Assembly: GCA_023391335.1 (NCBI GenBank)
Contig: JAEWBG010000018.1
Coordinates: forward strand, 1 to 64,000
Reading direction: 5' to 3'
DNA length: 64,000 nt
DNA from: Pseudomonadota bacterium
GTDB lineage: Bacteria; Pseudomonadota; Gammaproteobacteria; Steroidobacterales; Steroidobacteraceae
In this document: positions 36,141-45,507 of the stretch, piece by piece
How positions within the stretch are numbered: position 1 is the stretch's first letter
Layout of the letters: every line of letters starts with the position of its first letter
Notes under the pieces: generated by a model
Databases searched by the model: none
What the model was told of the DNA's origin: nothing
Seen by the model: only the letters and a program-made list of their open reading frames with translations
Translations under genes and position numbers: made by a program

Positions 36141-37310
36141 TTATGCGCTTTTGGCTTTGGAGAGCTGATTGGAAGGCACTAAGACCTTGATCTTCTCCGC
36201 CAGCATGCCCTCGCCGAAGTTGCGCACGCGCTCCAAGAACGTTTCCGTCACTTCGAAGCCGCGCGGCACCAGCAGTGTTCCCATGTGAGTGCGCAAGTCC
36301 TCGAGCATGGTCATGCCCGGCTGCACCAGTTTCAAAGGAATCTCTCGCACCTCACTGCTGCCTGTGTTGGCGCCCACTAGCGTCGCAAAGCGCTGCACGA
36401 GATTCTCGCTGTAGCGCGCTGTCTTGCGCCTGATGGTTTGCACGGCAACGTCCGCACTGTGACCTTGCGTCACGAGCGCATCGTAGTCGAGCACCAAAGA
36501 AAGCATGCGCGCACCCAATCCGATCGTTCCGTCGCCCAGTGCCTTCAATTGATCGTCGCCGTAATTCACTGCACTCAAGATTTGTAACACTGGCTCAAGA
36601 CGCGGGATGTGCCCGAGCAACTTCTGAGCGACCTGCGGGACGCCCTCAGCCAATGTCTGCTCGTCTTGGTTCAGGCGTTCGCCGTAGTACAGCTTCTCGA
36701 CGAGTTCCACCGGCAACGAGATGTAGCCGAGCTGTGAAAGCATGCTCGCGGCTTCCAACTGCCAAAAGCCTCTACAGCCAAGCTCCTGTGCGAAATTGAC
36801 CGCGAGACGCTTCACGCGCGCGGCGCGGCCGAATGCCACCGGATTGGTGATCGCAAGCACGTCGATGAGCGCTTGAATCGATCCAATCAACGTTTCCTGC
36901 AACAGCTGGCGCTCGGCGCTGATCAGTTTGTGCTGCACGACCGCAGCTTCGATCGCGCTCTTGAGTTGGTCTGGCGGACACGGCTTAGTGAGGAATCGGA
37001 AGATTTGCCCTTCGTTGACAGCAGCCACCGCGGCATCTCGTCCCGGCTCGCCCGTCAGCAAAATACGAGTGGCATCGGGGTACGAACGCATGACGCGCTT
37101 TAAAAACGTCGCTCCATCCATTACGGGCATCCGCATATCGGAAACGACGACAGCTGCGCCGCCGAGTTCCTTCAGCTTTTGCAAGCCTTCTTCGCCGCCG
37201 GAGGCGGTGTAGACGCGATACTCCTTGCGCAAATGCAATGCGAGGCCTTCGACGACGCGGGCTTCATCATCCACGCACAGAACGATTGGACGATTCTCGG
37301 TACTCATCAA
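36141..37310 (-). CDS. response regulator with degenerate HD domain (RpfG-like)
   Basis: 389 residues. The receiver domain has phosphoacceptor Asp58 (VVSDMRMP) and Lys109. Residues ~150-300 align by pattern with HD-GYP/HD output domains, but the metal-binding His-Asp is replaced (MLSQLGYISLP, Ser192-Gln193 where HD is expected) and no GYP motif follows. Cyclic-di-GMP hydrolysis is therefore unlikely; a binding or scaffold role is inferred. Its start overlaps the stop of the HDOD regulator by 4 bases. Confidence 0.85.
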   Translation of the reverse strand: MMSTENRPIVLCVDDEARVVEGLALHLRKEYRVYTASGGEEGLQKLKELGGAAVVVSDMRMPVMDGATFLKRVMRSYPDATRILLTGEPGRDAAVAAVNEGQIFRFLTKPCPPDQLKSAIEAAVVQHKLISAERQLLQETLIGSIQALIDVLAITNPVAFGRAARVKRLAVNFAQELGCRGFWQLEAASMLSQLGYISLPVELVEKLYYGERLNQDEQTLAEGVPQVAQKLLGHIPRLEPVLQILSAVNYGDDQLKALGDGTIGLGARMLSLVLDYDALVTQGHSADVAVQTIRRKTARYSENLVQRFATLVGANTGSSEVREIPLKLVQPGMTMLEDLRTHMGTLLVPRGFEVTETFLERVRNFGEGMLAEKIKVLVPSNQLSKAKSA

Positions 37311-38527
37311 GACAACTCCCCGGTCGCACTCGCTGCCAGCGCTTTCGCTTGATCCAAACTCAATTTCGCTGCCAGCGATTGCAGGTAGGCTTCGTCGACA
37401 GGCACCTCTGCCCGCTCGATCACACCCGGCACCACCTCTGCATCGGCAAACGCCACGGATTCTGCAGTGACGAGTGCGCCTAAGACGTCAAAGGCCTTCT
37501 GCTCGATCAACTGCGGCGAATATTGAAATGCGACCGCCTCCACCACGTCGTGAGGCAGTCCCCATAATCCAAGTAGATACGCGCCGACTTCGGCATGCGA
37601 AGCGCCAAGGACTTGACGCTCGGCCTCGTGCAGCGGAATTTTTGTCTCGCGCGCCAATTGCAGAGCCGATTCGAGCTCCTTGGCACAACCTTGCATCAAC
37701 ACCCAATAGCCGATGTTGTGGAATAGGCCCGCGAGCAAGGCGTCATCGGCGGTGCCGTGCGGTTTCGCAAGTTCTCGTGCGACTGCAGCTACTCGATGGG
37801 CACGCGTCTGTAACAGCTCCGGGCTAAGCAAGTCCGACGCGCGTTCTTTGTCCCAGCGCGAGAAGACTTCCACCGACATGACTAGATTGCGGATTGCCAG
37901 CAAACCGAGATAGTTGACCGCTTGATCGATCTTCGTGATCCGGCGCGCCAGCCGGAAGAAGGCCGAGTTCACGACCTGCAACACCTTGGCGGCGATTGCG
38001 GGATCTTCGCCGACGATCTTTGCAATCGTCTGCACCGACGTATCCTCTTGCGCCATCGCATCTCGCAGCCGGGTGTAAGTGCTCGGCAATGTGGGCAGCG
38101 ACTTCACCCGTCCCACGACTGCGCGCAGCGTAGGTTCGCGCAGCAACTGATGCAGACGAAAACAGCGATTCACGACACTTTCGATCTGTGCCGGCTCGCA
38201 AGGCTTGCTCAAAAATTGATGCGCGATCGGCAACAGGCGACGCGACTGCTCCTCTTCGGAATAGCCCGACAGAATGATGCGAACCGTCTCGGGCCAACGC
38301 TCGCTGACGTGGGCCAGCAACTGCGCACCGTCCATCGCCGGCATTCGCATGTCACTCACGATGACATCGACCGGACGATGCTCCATTTCGGCGATGGCAC
38401 GCGTGCCGCTTTCGACGAAGACCATTTCCCAGCTCGCACGCATGCCGCGCAAGCGGCCTCGCAGGCCATCGAGCAGTGCGGGCTCATCATCAACGAACAA
38501 GATCCGCTTCAGTTGGCCGTTTTGCAT
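37307..38527 (-). CDS. response regulator with HDOD output domain
   Basis: Start at 38527 gives 406 residues. The receiver has Asp59 (IVSDMRMPAMDG) and Lys108. The HDOD domain follows (LPTLPSTYTRLRDAM ... ILQVVNSAFFRLARRITKIDQAVNYLG ... LLAGLFHNIGYWVLM). HDOD proteins are non-catalytic relatives of HD enzymes, used in chemotaxis, surface and virulence signalling. The gene overlaps the upstream kinase gene by 19 bp and the next regulator by 4, so kinase-HDOD-pseudoHD is one co-translated signalling unit. Confidence 0.9.
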   Translation of the reverse strand: MQNGQLKRILFVDDEPALLDGLRGRLRGMRASWEMVFVESGTRAIAEMEHRPVDVIVSDMRMPAMDGAQLLAHVSERWPETVRIILSGYSEEEQSRRLLPIAHQFLSKPCEPAQIESVVNRCFRLHQLLREPTLRAVVGRVKSLPTLPSTYTRLRDAMAQEDTSVQTIAKIVGEDPAIAAKVLQVVNSAFFRLARRITKIDQAVNYLGLLAIRNLVMSVEVFSRWDKERASDLLSPELLQTRAHRVAAVARELAKPHGTADDALLAGLFHNIGYWVLMQGCAKELESALQLARETKIPLHEAERQVLGASHAEVGAYLLGLWGLPHDVVEAVAFQYSPQLIEQKAFDVLGALVTAESVAFADAEVVPGVIERAEVPVDEAYLQSLAAKLSLDQAKALAASATGELS

Positions 38528-39936
38528 GCTCGTCCCTGCACGGGCAATGAAATGATGAATTCCGTCCCGCCCCCGGGCTCGCTTGCAACATCGATGCGGC
38601 CGCCGTGTTTGTCGACCACGATCGATCGTGCGATGGCTAAGCCTTGCCCCGTGCCCCGCCCGACTTCCTTCGTGGTGAAGAACGGATCGAATATCTTCTC
38701 GAGATTCTCGCGCGGGATGCCGCATCCGTTGTCGGCGATCGATATCTGCACTTCGTCCTCATTGCACATCGTCTTGATTGCAATCAAACCAGATGAAGCA
38801 TCTTTGCCGGTATCGGCGATCGCATGCGCCGAGTTCACAATCAGATTTAGAAACACCTGATTGAGCTCGCCGATGTTGCACAGCACCTCCGGAAGCTCGC
38901 CGAACTGCGTGCGGATTTGGGCGGCGTATCGATATTCGCTGCGAGCGACCGTAAGCGTCGTTTGTAAGGCATGGTTGATATCGGCTGGTTTGTGCTCATT
39001 CGTGTCTGGGTGCGCAAATTCCTTCATTGCCCTGACGATGCCGGCCACGCGGTCCGTGCCTTCCAGCGTGCGCTCGAATGCCTTGGGGACTTCCTCGCTC
39101 AGAAAATCGTAGTCCGCCGTGCTTTCGAGCGCCTTTAATCGAGCGACCGTCTCATCGCCCGCCTGCTGCGCTTGTGTAGCCGCGGCTTCGCGATATGCGG
39201 CGAACACCTTCGACAAATCTTCGAAAGCTGACTTCAGGAAGTAGACGCTGTCGGCCACGTACTGAATGGGCGTATTGATTTCGTGCGCCAAGCCGGCGGC
39301 CAGCCGGCCCACCGATTCCAGTTTCTGCGCCAACCGCAATTCGATCGCGATGCGTTCACGCTCCCGCATCTCTTCAACTAACCGCAGCTGCAATTCTTCC
39401 TTCTTTCGATCGGCTTCCAACCGCGCGGTGATGTCCGCACCGAGCACTACGTGGTGAGCAATCTGTCCGCTAGCATCGGCAATCGGAATGACCGAAAGAC
39501 CGATCCACGCAGAACTGCCATCTTCTCGCGTGCCATGCATTTCGACGCGCGCAGATTCGCCCGTGCTGAGCGCTTCGTTCAAAGCTGCAAATTGCGGGCT
39601 GTTGCTATAGCGAGCCAGCAGCGCTCCGATGCTCATGCCTATGACCGATGAAGGATCGGAAAATCCATGGTGCGATGCGAATGCCCGATTCGCATAGACG
39701 ACAGGGTGCTCAGACTGCGTAGTGGCGACGATCGCAAAGTAAGTTGAAGCCGCGTCCAGGGCGGCGTTGCGCAGCGCAAGACTTTCCTCGGCGCGCTGTC
39801 GTGCAACGAGTGCATTCGCGAGCGCACGCTGCAGTTCGCCCCCCGCATCTGGGGATGCTTGGACTACGTCCGACGAAGCTTGTGTTCTAGCGCTAGCACC
39901 CATTTGCACCGTCCGTAAGTGTCCCTCATGCACCAT
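38509..39936 (-). CDS. PAS-domain sensor histidine kinase
   Basis: 475 residues, no membrane segment seen, so probably cytosolic. A PAS domain with PAC tail spans about 55-175; a linker helix is followed by GLAHEINTPIQYV with His218. The ATPase domain has N (FLNLIVNSAHA), G1 (IADNGCGIP) and G2 (GTGQGLAIA) boxes. First gene of the three-gene signalling unit; probable phosphodonor for both downstream regulators. It closely resembles the kinase encoded just upstream in its C-terminal half. Confidence 0.92.
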   Translation of the reverse strand: MVHEGHLRTVQMGASARTQASSDVVQASPDAGGELQRALANALVARQRAEESLALRNAALDAASTYFAIVATTQSEHPVVYANRAFASHHGFSDPSSVIGMSIGALLARYSNSPQFAALNEALSTGESARVEMHGTREDGSSAWIGLSVIPIADASGQIAHHVVLGADITARLEADRKKEELQLRLVEEMRERERIAIELRLAQKLESVGRLAAGLAHEINTPIQYVADSVYFLKSAFEDLSKVFAAYREAAATQAQQAGDETVARLKALESTADYDFLSEEVPKAFERTLEGTDRVAGIVRAMKEFAHPDTNEHKPADINHALQTTLTVARSEYRYAAQIRTQFGELPEVLCNIGELNQVFLNLIVNSAHAIADTGKDASSGLIAIKTMCNEDEVQISIADNGCGIPRENLEKIFDPFFTTKEVGRGTGQGLAIARSIVVDKHGGRIDVASEPGGGTEFIISLPVQGRACKTAN

Positions 39937-40087
39937 GTCGGATCATTCCGTGTGCACTTGAGAGCCGATGCCCGGTCGCTGTGGCCGCTAACCGAAATTT
40001 GTGACTTCGGGATAAACGCGTTGAGCGTTTAGATTAAGCATTCGTTCGGGATAGATCACATCCCCCGATGCCCAGGAAAGGATTCGC

Positions 40088-41611
40088 TCATGCGACTTTT
40101 GTGCGTTGCGCCCCTTCGAGCGGCAGCGTAATGACGAATCTCGTGCCGACGCCGATTTCGCTGGTGACGTCGATGTGGCCCCGATGTTTGTCCACGACGA
40201 TCGAGCGAGCGATGGCGAGCCCTTGTCCGGTGCCCCGACCCACTTCTTTGGTCGTGAAAAATGGATCGAAGATCTTGTCGAGATGCTGCCGGGGAATGCC
40301 GCAGCCGTTGTCTTCGAAACAAATCTGAACGCCGTCCGGCGCGGAACGAGTGGATATTTTGATCATGCCCGTGGATGCGTCGCGCCCTGCATCGAGGATC
40401 GCGTGGGCCGAGTTCACGACGAGATTCAAGAACACTTGGTTCAGCTCTCCGATGTTGCAGAGCACCTCGGGCAGCGCATCGAAGTCCGTTTCCACTTGCG
40501 CGGCGTATCTGTATTCGCTGCGAGCAACCGTCAACGTGGTTTGCAGCGCATGATTGATGTCGGCAGGCTTGTGTTCGTTCGTATCCGGATGGGCGAACTC
40601 TTTCATCGCACGGACAATCCCCGCCACACGTTGCGTACCCTCGAGAGTGCGCTCGATCGCACGAGGCATCTCTGCGCGTAGGTACTCCAGATCGCACTTG
40701 GCCTCCAGGTCAAGCAGCGACTTCGCACACGCCTCGTCGCGGTGTTCTTCGGAGAGCTGGTGCGCAGCCGCGCGGTAGCGCTCGAAGAGCATCACAAGAT
40801 CGTCGAATGAAGAGCGAATGAAGTGCACGCTATCTCCAATGTATTGGATGGGCGTGTTGATCTCGTGTGCGAGTCCTGCCGCGAGCCTGCCGACCGACTC
40901 CAGCTTCTGCGCCAATCGCAAGTCGATTGCCATGCGTTCGCGCTCACGCATCTCAGCTTGTGCTTCGTCTTGGGCCGCTTGAACCCTTCTCTCGGCCTGC
41001 ACGCGCCGGGTAATGTCGCGTCCAATGCCGATCAGCGCGATCGTCGCTCCTGCGTCGTTCTTCACAGGAATCTTCGAGGTGAGGATCGTGAGTGCGCGCC
41101 CATCGTGAGTAACGAGGTCTTCCTGGCGGCCCAGCAGCGATTCGCCCGACCGAACCACCGCCTGCTCGTCATCGTGGAAGGTCTTTGCTAGGTCCTGCGG
41201 GTAGAAATCGAAATCCGTTTTTCCGAGCAGGCTCTCCAAAGGCGCTCCCATTGCCTCGCAACAGAACGCGTTCGCGAGGAGAAAGCGACCCTCCTTGTCC
41301 TTCATATAGATGAAGTCCGGCAGCGTATCGATGACGGTGCGCAGCATGTCCCGCTCGTGCGCCGCAATTTCTTGAGCTTGATCGCGCAGCTCGAGCAGCA
41401 GTTGCGCTTTGAGAATGCGCGTCAGGAGGAATACTGCAGGCGTGAAGCACACCAGCAAAGTCGCGACCACTGCGTTGAGTCGCGACCAGTGAAGAACCTC
41501 GAATAGCTCGAGGCTGACATACACCACGCCGCATATGAGCAGAACACCGAGGCAGATGATGATTTGGATGCGGCTCTGGGCCAAGCGACCCCGCACCTTG
41601 CCTGTGTACAT
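40088..41611 (-). CDS. membrane PAS sensor histidine kinase, paralogue of its neighbour
   Basis: 507 residues. Two membrane helices (IIICLGVLLICGVVYVSLEL; VATLLVCFTPAVFLLTRIL), a PAS domain (TLPDFIYMKDKEGRFLLAN ...; about 92-205), then GLAHEINTPIQYI with His249 and a full ATPase domain (N, G1, G2 boxes). From the linker onward it is near-identical in stretches to the kinase at 38509-39936, e.g. HPDTNEHKPADINHALQTT. The two arose by tandem duplication with a different sensor input. 151 bp separates it from the next gene. Confidence 0.92.
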   Translation of the reverse strand: MYTGKVRGRLAQSRIQIIICLGVLLICGVVYVSLELFEVLHWSRLNAVVATLLVCFTPAVFLLTRILKAQLLLELRDQAQEIAAHERDMLRTVIDTLPDFIYMKDKEGRFLLANAFCCEAMGAPLESLLGKTDFDFYPQDLAKTFHDDEQAVVRSGESLLGRQEDLVTHDGRALTILTSKIPVKNDAGATIALIGIGRDITRRVQAERRVQAAQDEAQAEMRERERMAIDLRLAQKLESVGRLAAGLAHEINTPIQYIGDSVHFIRSSFDDLVMLFERYRAAAHQLSEEHRDEACAKSLLDLEAKCDLEYLRAEMPRAIERTLEGTQRVAGIVRAMKEFAHPDTNEHKPADINHALQTTLTVARSEYRYAAQVETDFDALPEVLCNIGELNQVFLNLVVNSAHAILDAGRDASTGMIKISTRSAPDGVQICFEDNGCGIPRQHLDKIFDPFFTTKEVGRGTGQGLAIARSIVVDKHRGHIDVTSEIGVGTRFVITLPLEGAQRTKVA

Positions 41612-41808
41612 GCGTGAAACTCGATAACCGCTGCGCTGTGACTATCCCATTCCCAGATCGGCGCGGCACCGAGCTTCATTAACGAAGCAAATGTGACTCC
41701 GGTCACGAATGGCCCGGATCGATCTTCGTAAGGCGCATGCACGTCGCGCGATCGTGCTCGGAATTCCTCTGATTCTGCTGCGACGGCACCCGTGGTAGTC
41801 TGCCTGCC

Positions 41809-42204
41809 GTGAATTCCCGGGTGCTCCACTGGTCCATCGTTCTCATGATGCTGGCTCGCCTTGCTATGGGCGGCCTTGCGTTCGCATCGTCTCTGCACGC
41901 CGATCCGCATTCGACCGACCGCCAAGTCAGCGCTTGTCACACTCACATGGGCATGGGCATGGGCATGGAAGCCGCTCAAGAACACCCTTCAGAGCACGGC
42001 ACATCGGATAACACGCATTCAGGCGACTGCTGCAAAACAGACAGTTGTCACTGCGCTGGGGCCTTCCAATCCATTGCAGTTTCCGCCGTTCGTACCTGGA
42101 ACATGCATCCGGATCACGTCCGCCCCACCGCATCGCTCGACGCGCCCCGCGCCGGCCCTCTTCTAAACGGGCTACTTCGTCCTCCAGCACCGCTCTCAGC
42201 CTGA
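41809..42204 (+). CDS. copL: CopL-like copper-locus leader protein
   Basis: 131 residues from a GTG start. N-terminal hydrophobic signal (LMMLARLAMGGLAFAS), then metal-binding spots: HTHMGMGMGMEAAQEHP and SGDCCKTDSCHCAG. Size, Cys/His/Met composition and place ahead of copAB match the CopL proteins that precede copAB in Xanthomonas, where they are needed for copper-dependent expression. An internal ATG at 41845 is an alternative start. Followed 61 bp later by the oxidase. Confidence 0.72.
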   Translation: MNSRVLHWSIVLMMLARLAMGGLAFASSLHADPHSTDRQVSACHTHMGMGMGMEAAQEHPSEHGTSDNTHSGDCCKTDSCHCAGAFQSIAVSAVRTWNMHPDHVRPTASLDAPRAGPLLNGLLRPPAPLSA

Positions 42205-42265
42205 CGACCGTCTGCTGAGAACTTCGCGACCGCGCTGATGCGCGCTCGCCGCTTGAGAGGATGAA

Positions 42266-44086
42266 ATGAATCGCAAACTCAATTCTGCTGCGCAGATTTC
42301 GCGCAGATCGTTTCTTGCCGCTTCCGGTGCCGGGCTGTACGTGCTCGGACATCCACGCTTGTCGCTGGGTCAAACGAACGCGCGGCAAGTACTGACCGGC
42401 CCGCAATTCGATCTCACTATCGACTCGCTCGGCGTGAACTTCACCGGCCGCGCTCGGCTTGCGACCGTCGTGAACGGCCAGCTTCCAGGGCCCCTACTGC
42501 GAATGCGCCAAGGCGATGTAGCGACAATTCGCGTCACGAATCGATTGCCCGCGACGAGCTCCATTCATTGGCACGGCATGATCGTGCCCGCGGACATGGA
42601 CGGCGTGCCGGGCTTGAGCTTCCACGGCATTCCAAGTGGCGGCACGTACACCTATCGCTTCGCCGTGAATCAATCCGGCACGTATTGGTATCACGCGCAC
42701 TCGGGGTTCCAAGAACAAACCGGACTCATGGGTCCCATCATCGTCGAGCGCCGCGGCGGCGAACGCCATCGCACCGATCGCGACTACGTCGTCATGCTTT
42801 CCGATTGGACGGATCTGGATCCCGGCAAGATCTTCGGCAAGCTCAAGAAGCAAAGCGACTACTTCAACTACGGTCAGCGCACCGCGGGAGATTTCCTGCG
42901 CGACGTCGACACACAGGGGTTTCGCAGCACGCTCGCCGATCGCCTCATGTGGGGCAGCATGCGAATGAACCCAACCGATCTCGCTGATGTCAGCGGCGCG
43001 GTCTACACCTATTTAATGAATGGAGTGACGCCGGCAAGCAACTGGACCGGGCTGTTCTCGCGCGGCGAACGGGTTCGATTGCGCTTCATCAACGCGGGCG
43101 CAATGAGCATCTTCGATGTGCGCATTCCGGGACTGAAAATGACAGTGGTCGCGGCAGATGGACAAGACGTCGAGCCGGTGACAGTAGATGAATTTCGCAT
43201 CTCGGCCGCTGAAACGTACGACGTCATCGTGGAACCGAACGACGATCGTGCTTACACGATCTTTGCCCAATCCCTGGATCGAAGCGGTTACGCACGCGGC
43301 ACCCTCGCGCCCGCCATTGGAATGCAGGCGGAAATTCCGCCGCTCGATCCTCGTCCGCTGCTCAGCATGATGGACATGGGGATGGGACACGGCATGAGCA
43401 GCGACTCCGCAGGCATGGATCATTCGCAAATGGATCATTCACAGATGAACCATGCAGGGATGAACCACGCAGGGATGGACCACGCAGCGATGAACCACGC
43501 AGGGATGGACCAGGCGCAGACGGACCACAGTACGCCTGCGCAAGTGATCACTCCGAAACATCCGGCGACCGAACGCGGCCCGACCGTCGATATGCAAGCT
43601 GAGCAAGCGCGCACGTCGCTCGATGATCCTGGCGTCGGCTTACGCGACAACGGCCGACGTGTATTGACGTACGCAGACCTACACACGCTCGGTGGTCCAA
43701 TCGACCATCGGCAGCCGATGCGCGAAATCGAACTGCATCTCACCGGCCACATGGAGCGATACATCTGGTCGTTCAACGGCCAGAAGTTCTCCGATGCCGA
43801 ACCGCTGCGGTTTAACTATGGGGAGCGGCTACGCGTTGTGCTCGTCAACGACACCATGATGATGCACCCGATCCATCTACATGGAATGTGGAGCGAACTC
43901 GAGTCGCCGCAGGGCGAGTTCCAAGTTCGCAAGCACACTGTCAACGTGAATCCAGCACAGCGCATCGCCTATCAAGTCACTGCGGATGCACTCGGCAAGT
44001 GGGCGTATCACTGCCATCTAGCGATGCATATGGAAGCCGGCATGTTTCGCGAAGTGCGAGTCGCTCGCGATGGAGAGCACGCATGA
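42266..44086 (+). CDS. copA: copper resistance multicopper oxidase CopA
   Basis: 606 residues. Twin-arginine signal (RRSFLAASGAGLYVLG) for folded export to the periplasm. Cu-ligand motifs: HWHGMIVP, WYHAHSGFQEQ, HPIHLHGMW and YHCHLAMHMEAGM (type 1, 2 and 3 coppers). Between domains 2 and 3 is a Met/His repeat (MDHSQMDHSQMNHAGMNH and on), about 35 residues of MxHxxM units. It oxidises Cu(I) and stores copper in the periplasm. The stop overlaps the copB start. Confidence 0.95.
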   Translation: MNRKLNSAAQISRRSFLAASGAGLYVLGHPRLSLGQTNARQVLTGPQFDLTIDSLGVNFTGRARLATVVNGQLPGPLLRMRQGDVATIRVTNRLPATSSIHWHGMIVPADMDGVPGLSFHGIPSGGTYTYRFAVNQSGTYWYHAHSGFQEQTGLMGPIIVERRGGERHRTDRDYVVMLSDWTDLDPGKIFGKLKKQSDYFNYGQRTAGDFLRDVDTQGFRSTLADRLMWGSMRMNPTDLADVSGAVYTYLMNGVTPASNWTGLFSRGERVRLRFINAGAMSIFDVRIPGLKMTVVAADGQDVEPVTVDEFRISAAETYDVIVEPNDDRAYTIFAQSLDRSGYARGTLAPAIGMQAEIPPLDPRPLLSMMDMGMGHGMSSDSAGMDHSQMDHSQMNHAGMNHAGMDHAAMNHAGMDQAQTDHSTPAQVITPKHPATERGPTVDMQAEQARTSLDDPGVGLRDNGRRVLTYADLHTLGGPIDHRQPMREIELHLTGHMERYIWSFNGQKFSDAEPLRFNYGERLRVVLVNDTMMMHPIHLHGMWSELESPQGEFQVRKHTVNVNPAQRIAYQVTADALGKWAYHCHLAMHMEAGMFREVRVARDGEHA

Positions 44087-44967
44087 AACACCTACTGTGG
44101 ATTGCCTGCGCGGTTTTGATCAGCGTACCGACGCACGCGGCCGAGGATCATTCAGGCCATCAACATCAAACGAACCCGCCTGCGGTACCGAGCGAACACT
44201 CAGAGCATGTGCACTCGCCTGCATCGGCAACCTCCAAACAAGACGAAAGCCAGTCTGAACATGTGCCGCCCGCACCTCCGACTCTCACCATGGACGCTAT
44301 GTCGGATGCGGACATGAACGAGATGATGGAAATGAACGACAACGCGGCAATTGGCATGCTGCTCGTCGATCAAGCTGAATCGCGATTCTCTGACGGCGAG
44401 GATGCGCTTTATTGGGATGTGTGTGCCTTTTACGGAAATGACTTCAACAAGCTCGTTATCAAGAGCGAGGGCGAGCATCAGGGGTCCGATACCGATTCGA
44501 GCAACGAGTTGCTTTTCAATCGCATCGTGAATCGATGGTGGTCCGCCCAAGCTGGCGTACGCAACGACACTGGCTCAGGTCCATCGCGAACTTGGGCGGC
44601 ATTCGGCATACAAGGACTTGCGCCCTATTGGTTCGATGTCGACGCAACGGTTTACGTCGGCGACGAAGGTCGTACTGCATTCAGATTGACTTCCGAATAC
44701 GAGCTTCTGCTGACGCAGCGCTGGATCCTGCAGCCAAAGCTGGAACTCAATGCATACGGCCAGCGTGATGAACGCAAGGGCCTCGGCTCAGGGCTCGCGG
44801 ACGCCGAACTCGGCATTCGAGTGCGATACGAGATCCGACGGGAGTTCGCGCCCTACGTCGGTGTTTCGTGGACCCGGCTCTTCGGCGGCACGGCAACGCT
44901 CGCAGAGCAGCGCGGGAGGGATCGCAGCGACGTCCAGTGGCTAGCAGGCTTGCGGGTCTGGTTCTAG
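44083..44967 (+). CDS. copB: copper resistance outer-membrane protein CopB
   Basis: Start at 44083 by ATGA overlap with copA; 294 residues. Signal peptide (LLWIACAVLISVPTHAAED), a His/Met/Pro-rich N-terminal region (HSGHQHQTNPP, MSDADMNEMMEMND), then a beta-barrel part (DALYWDVCAFYGNDFNKLVIKSEGE ... APYVGVSWTRLFGGTA) ending in a C-terminal aromatic Phe (VWF), as for outer-membrane proteins. It is thought to bind or limit passage of copper. Confidence 0.92.
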   Translation: MKHLLWIACAVLISVPTHAAEDHSGHQHQTNPPAVPSEHSEHVHSPASATSKQDESQSEHVPPAPPTLTMDAMSDADMNEMMEMNDNAAIGMLLVDQAESRFSDGEDALYWDVCAFYGNDFNKLVIKSEGEHQGSDTDSSNELLFNRIVNRWWSAQAGVRNDTGSGPSRTWAAFGIQGLAPYWFDVDATVYVGDEGRTAFRLTSEYELLLTQRWILQPKLELNAYGQRDERKGLGSGLADAELGIRVRYEIRREFAPYVGVSWTRLFGGTATLAEQRGRDRSDVQWLAGLRVWF

Positions 44968-45001
44968 CCCCCAGAATCTGCGGCAATTCGGGAGATAGCA
45001 C

Positions 45002-45032
45002 TTGACCTTCCCACGATGGGAAGGTTCATCAT
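45002..45032 (+). promoter_or_regulatory. MerR-type promoter/operator (CueR-like box)
   Basis: TTGACC (-35, 45002-45007) overlaps the perfect dyad ACCTTCCC-ACGA-TGGGAAGGT (45005-45025), and a CATCAT -10 lies 19 bp from the -35. The overlong spacer with a central dyad is the hallmark of promoters twisted open by MerR-family metal sensors. It precedes the merR-like gene by about 25 bp and should drive that gene plus the coupled P-ATPase. Confidence 0.85.
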
Positions 45033-45054
45033 GGCCCCGTAGCTGGAGGATTCC

Positions 45055-45507
45055 ATGTCGAGCTCAGTACCCGCAGTGGCTGCCACGCGCTCCCTCACGA
45101 TCGGAGAGGCGGCAAAGCAATCCGGCGTGACCTCGAAAATGATTCGCCACTACGAGGCGATCGGACTCATCCCGAAGGCGCGGCGCACCGAAGGGGACTA
45201 TCGGTTGTATTCCATCGAGGATTTGCACCGCCTGCGATTCATTCGGCGTGCGCGCGGACTGGGTTTTTCAATCGAGGAAATCGAGCAACTTCTGGGCCTG
45301 TGGAGCAACAAGCGACGCGCGAGTGCCAAAGTAAAAGCGCTGGCGTTGAAACATGTTGCCGATCTCGACGCCAAGATCGCTGAGTTGAATTCGATCCGCA
45401 GCACGCTCGCCGATCTCGCCGATCACTGTCATGGCGATGATCGCCCCGAATGCCCGATCTTGGATGATTTGGCGAAACCCACGCAGATGCATCGGATGAA
45501 ATCATGA
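45055..45507 (+). CDS. MerR-family copper-responsive regulator (CueR/HmrR-like)
   Basis: 150 residues. N-terminal MerR HTH (SLTIGEAAKQSGVTSKMIRHYE; given for location), dimerisation helix, and a C-terminal metal loop with CHGDDRPECPILDD, the two Cys spaced as in CueR-type Cu(I)/Ag(I) sensors. GGAGG lies upstream. The promoter in front has a matching dyad, so it autoregulates. The stop overlaps the ATPase start by 4 bases. Confidence 0.9.
   Translation: MSSSVPAVAATRSLTIGEAAKQSGVTSKMIRHYEAIGLIPKARRTEGDYRLYSIEDLHRLRFIRRARGLGFSIEEIEQLLGLWSNKRRASAKVKALALKHVADLDAKIAELNSIRSTLADLADHCHGDDRPECPILDDLAKPTQMHRMKS

Noticed and set aside
41688..41705. GTGAC-TCCG-GTCAC dyad upstream of copL as an operator
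   Set aside because: The arms are only five bases and no promoter boxes are aligned with it; too weak to call.
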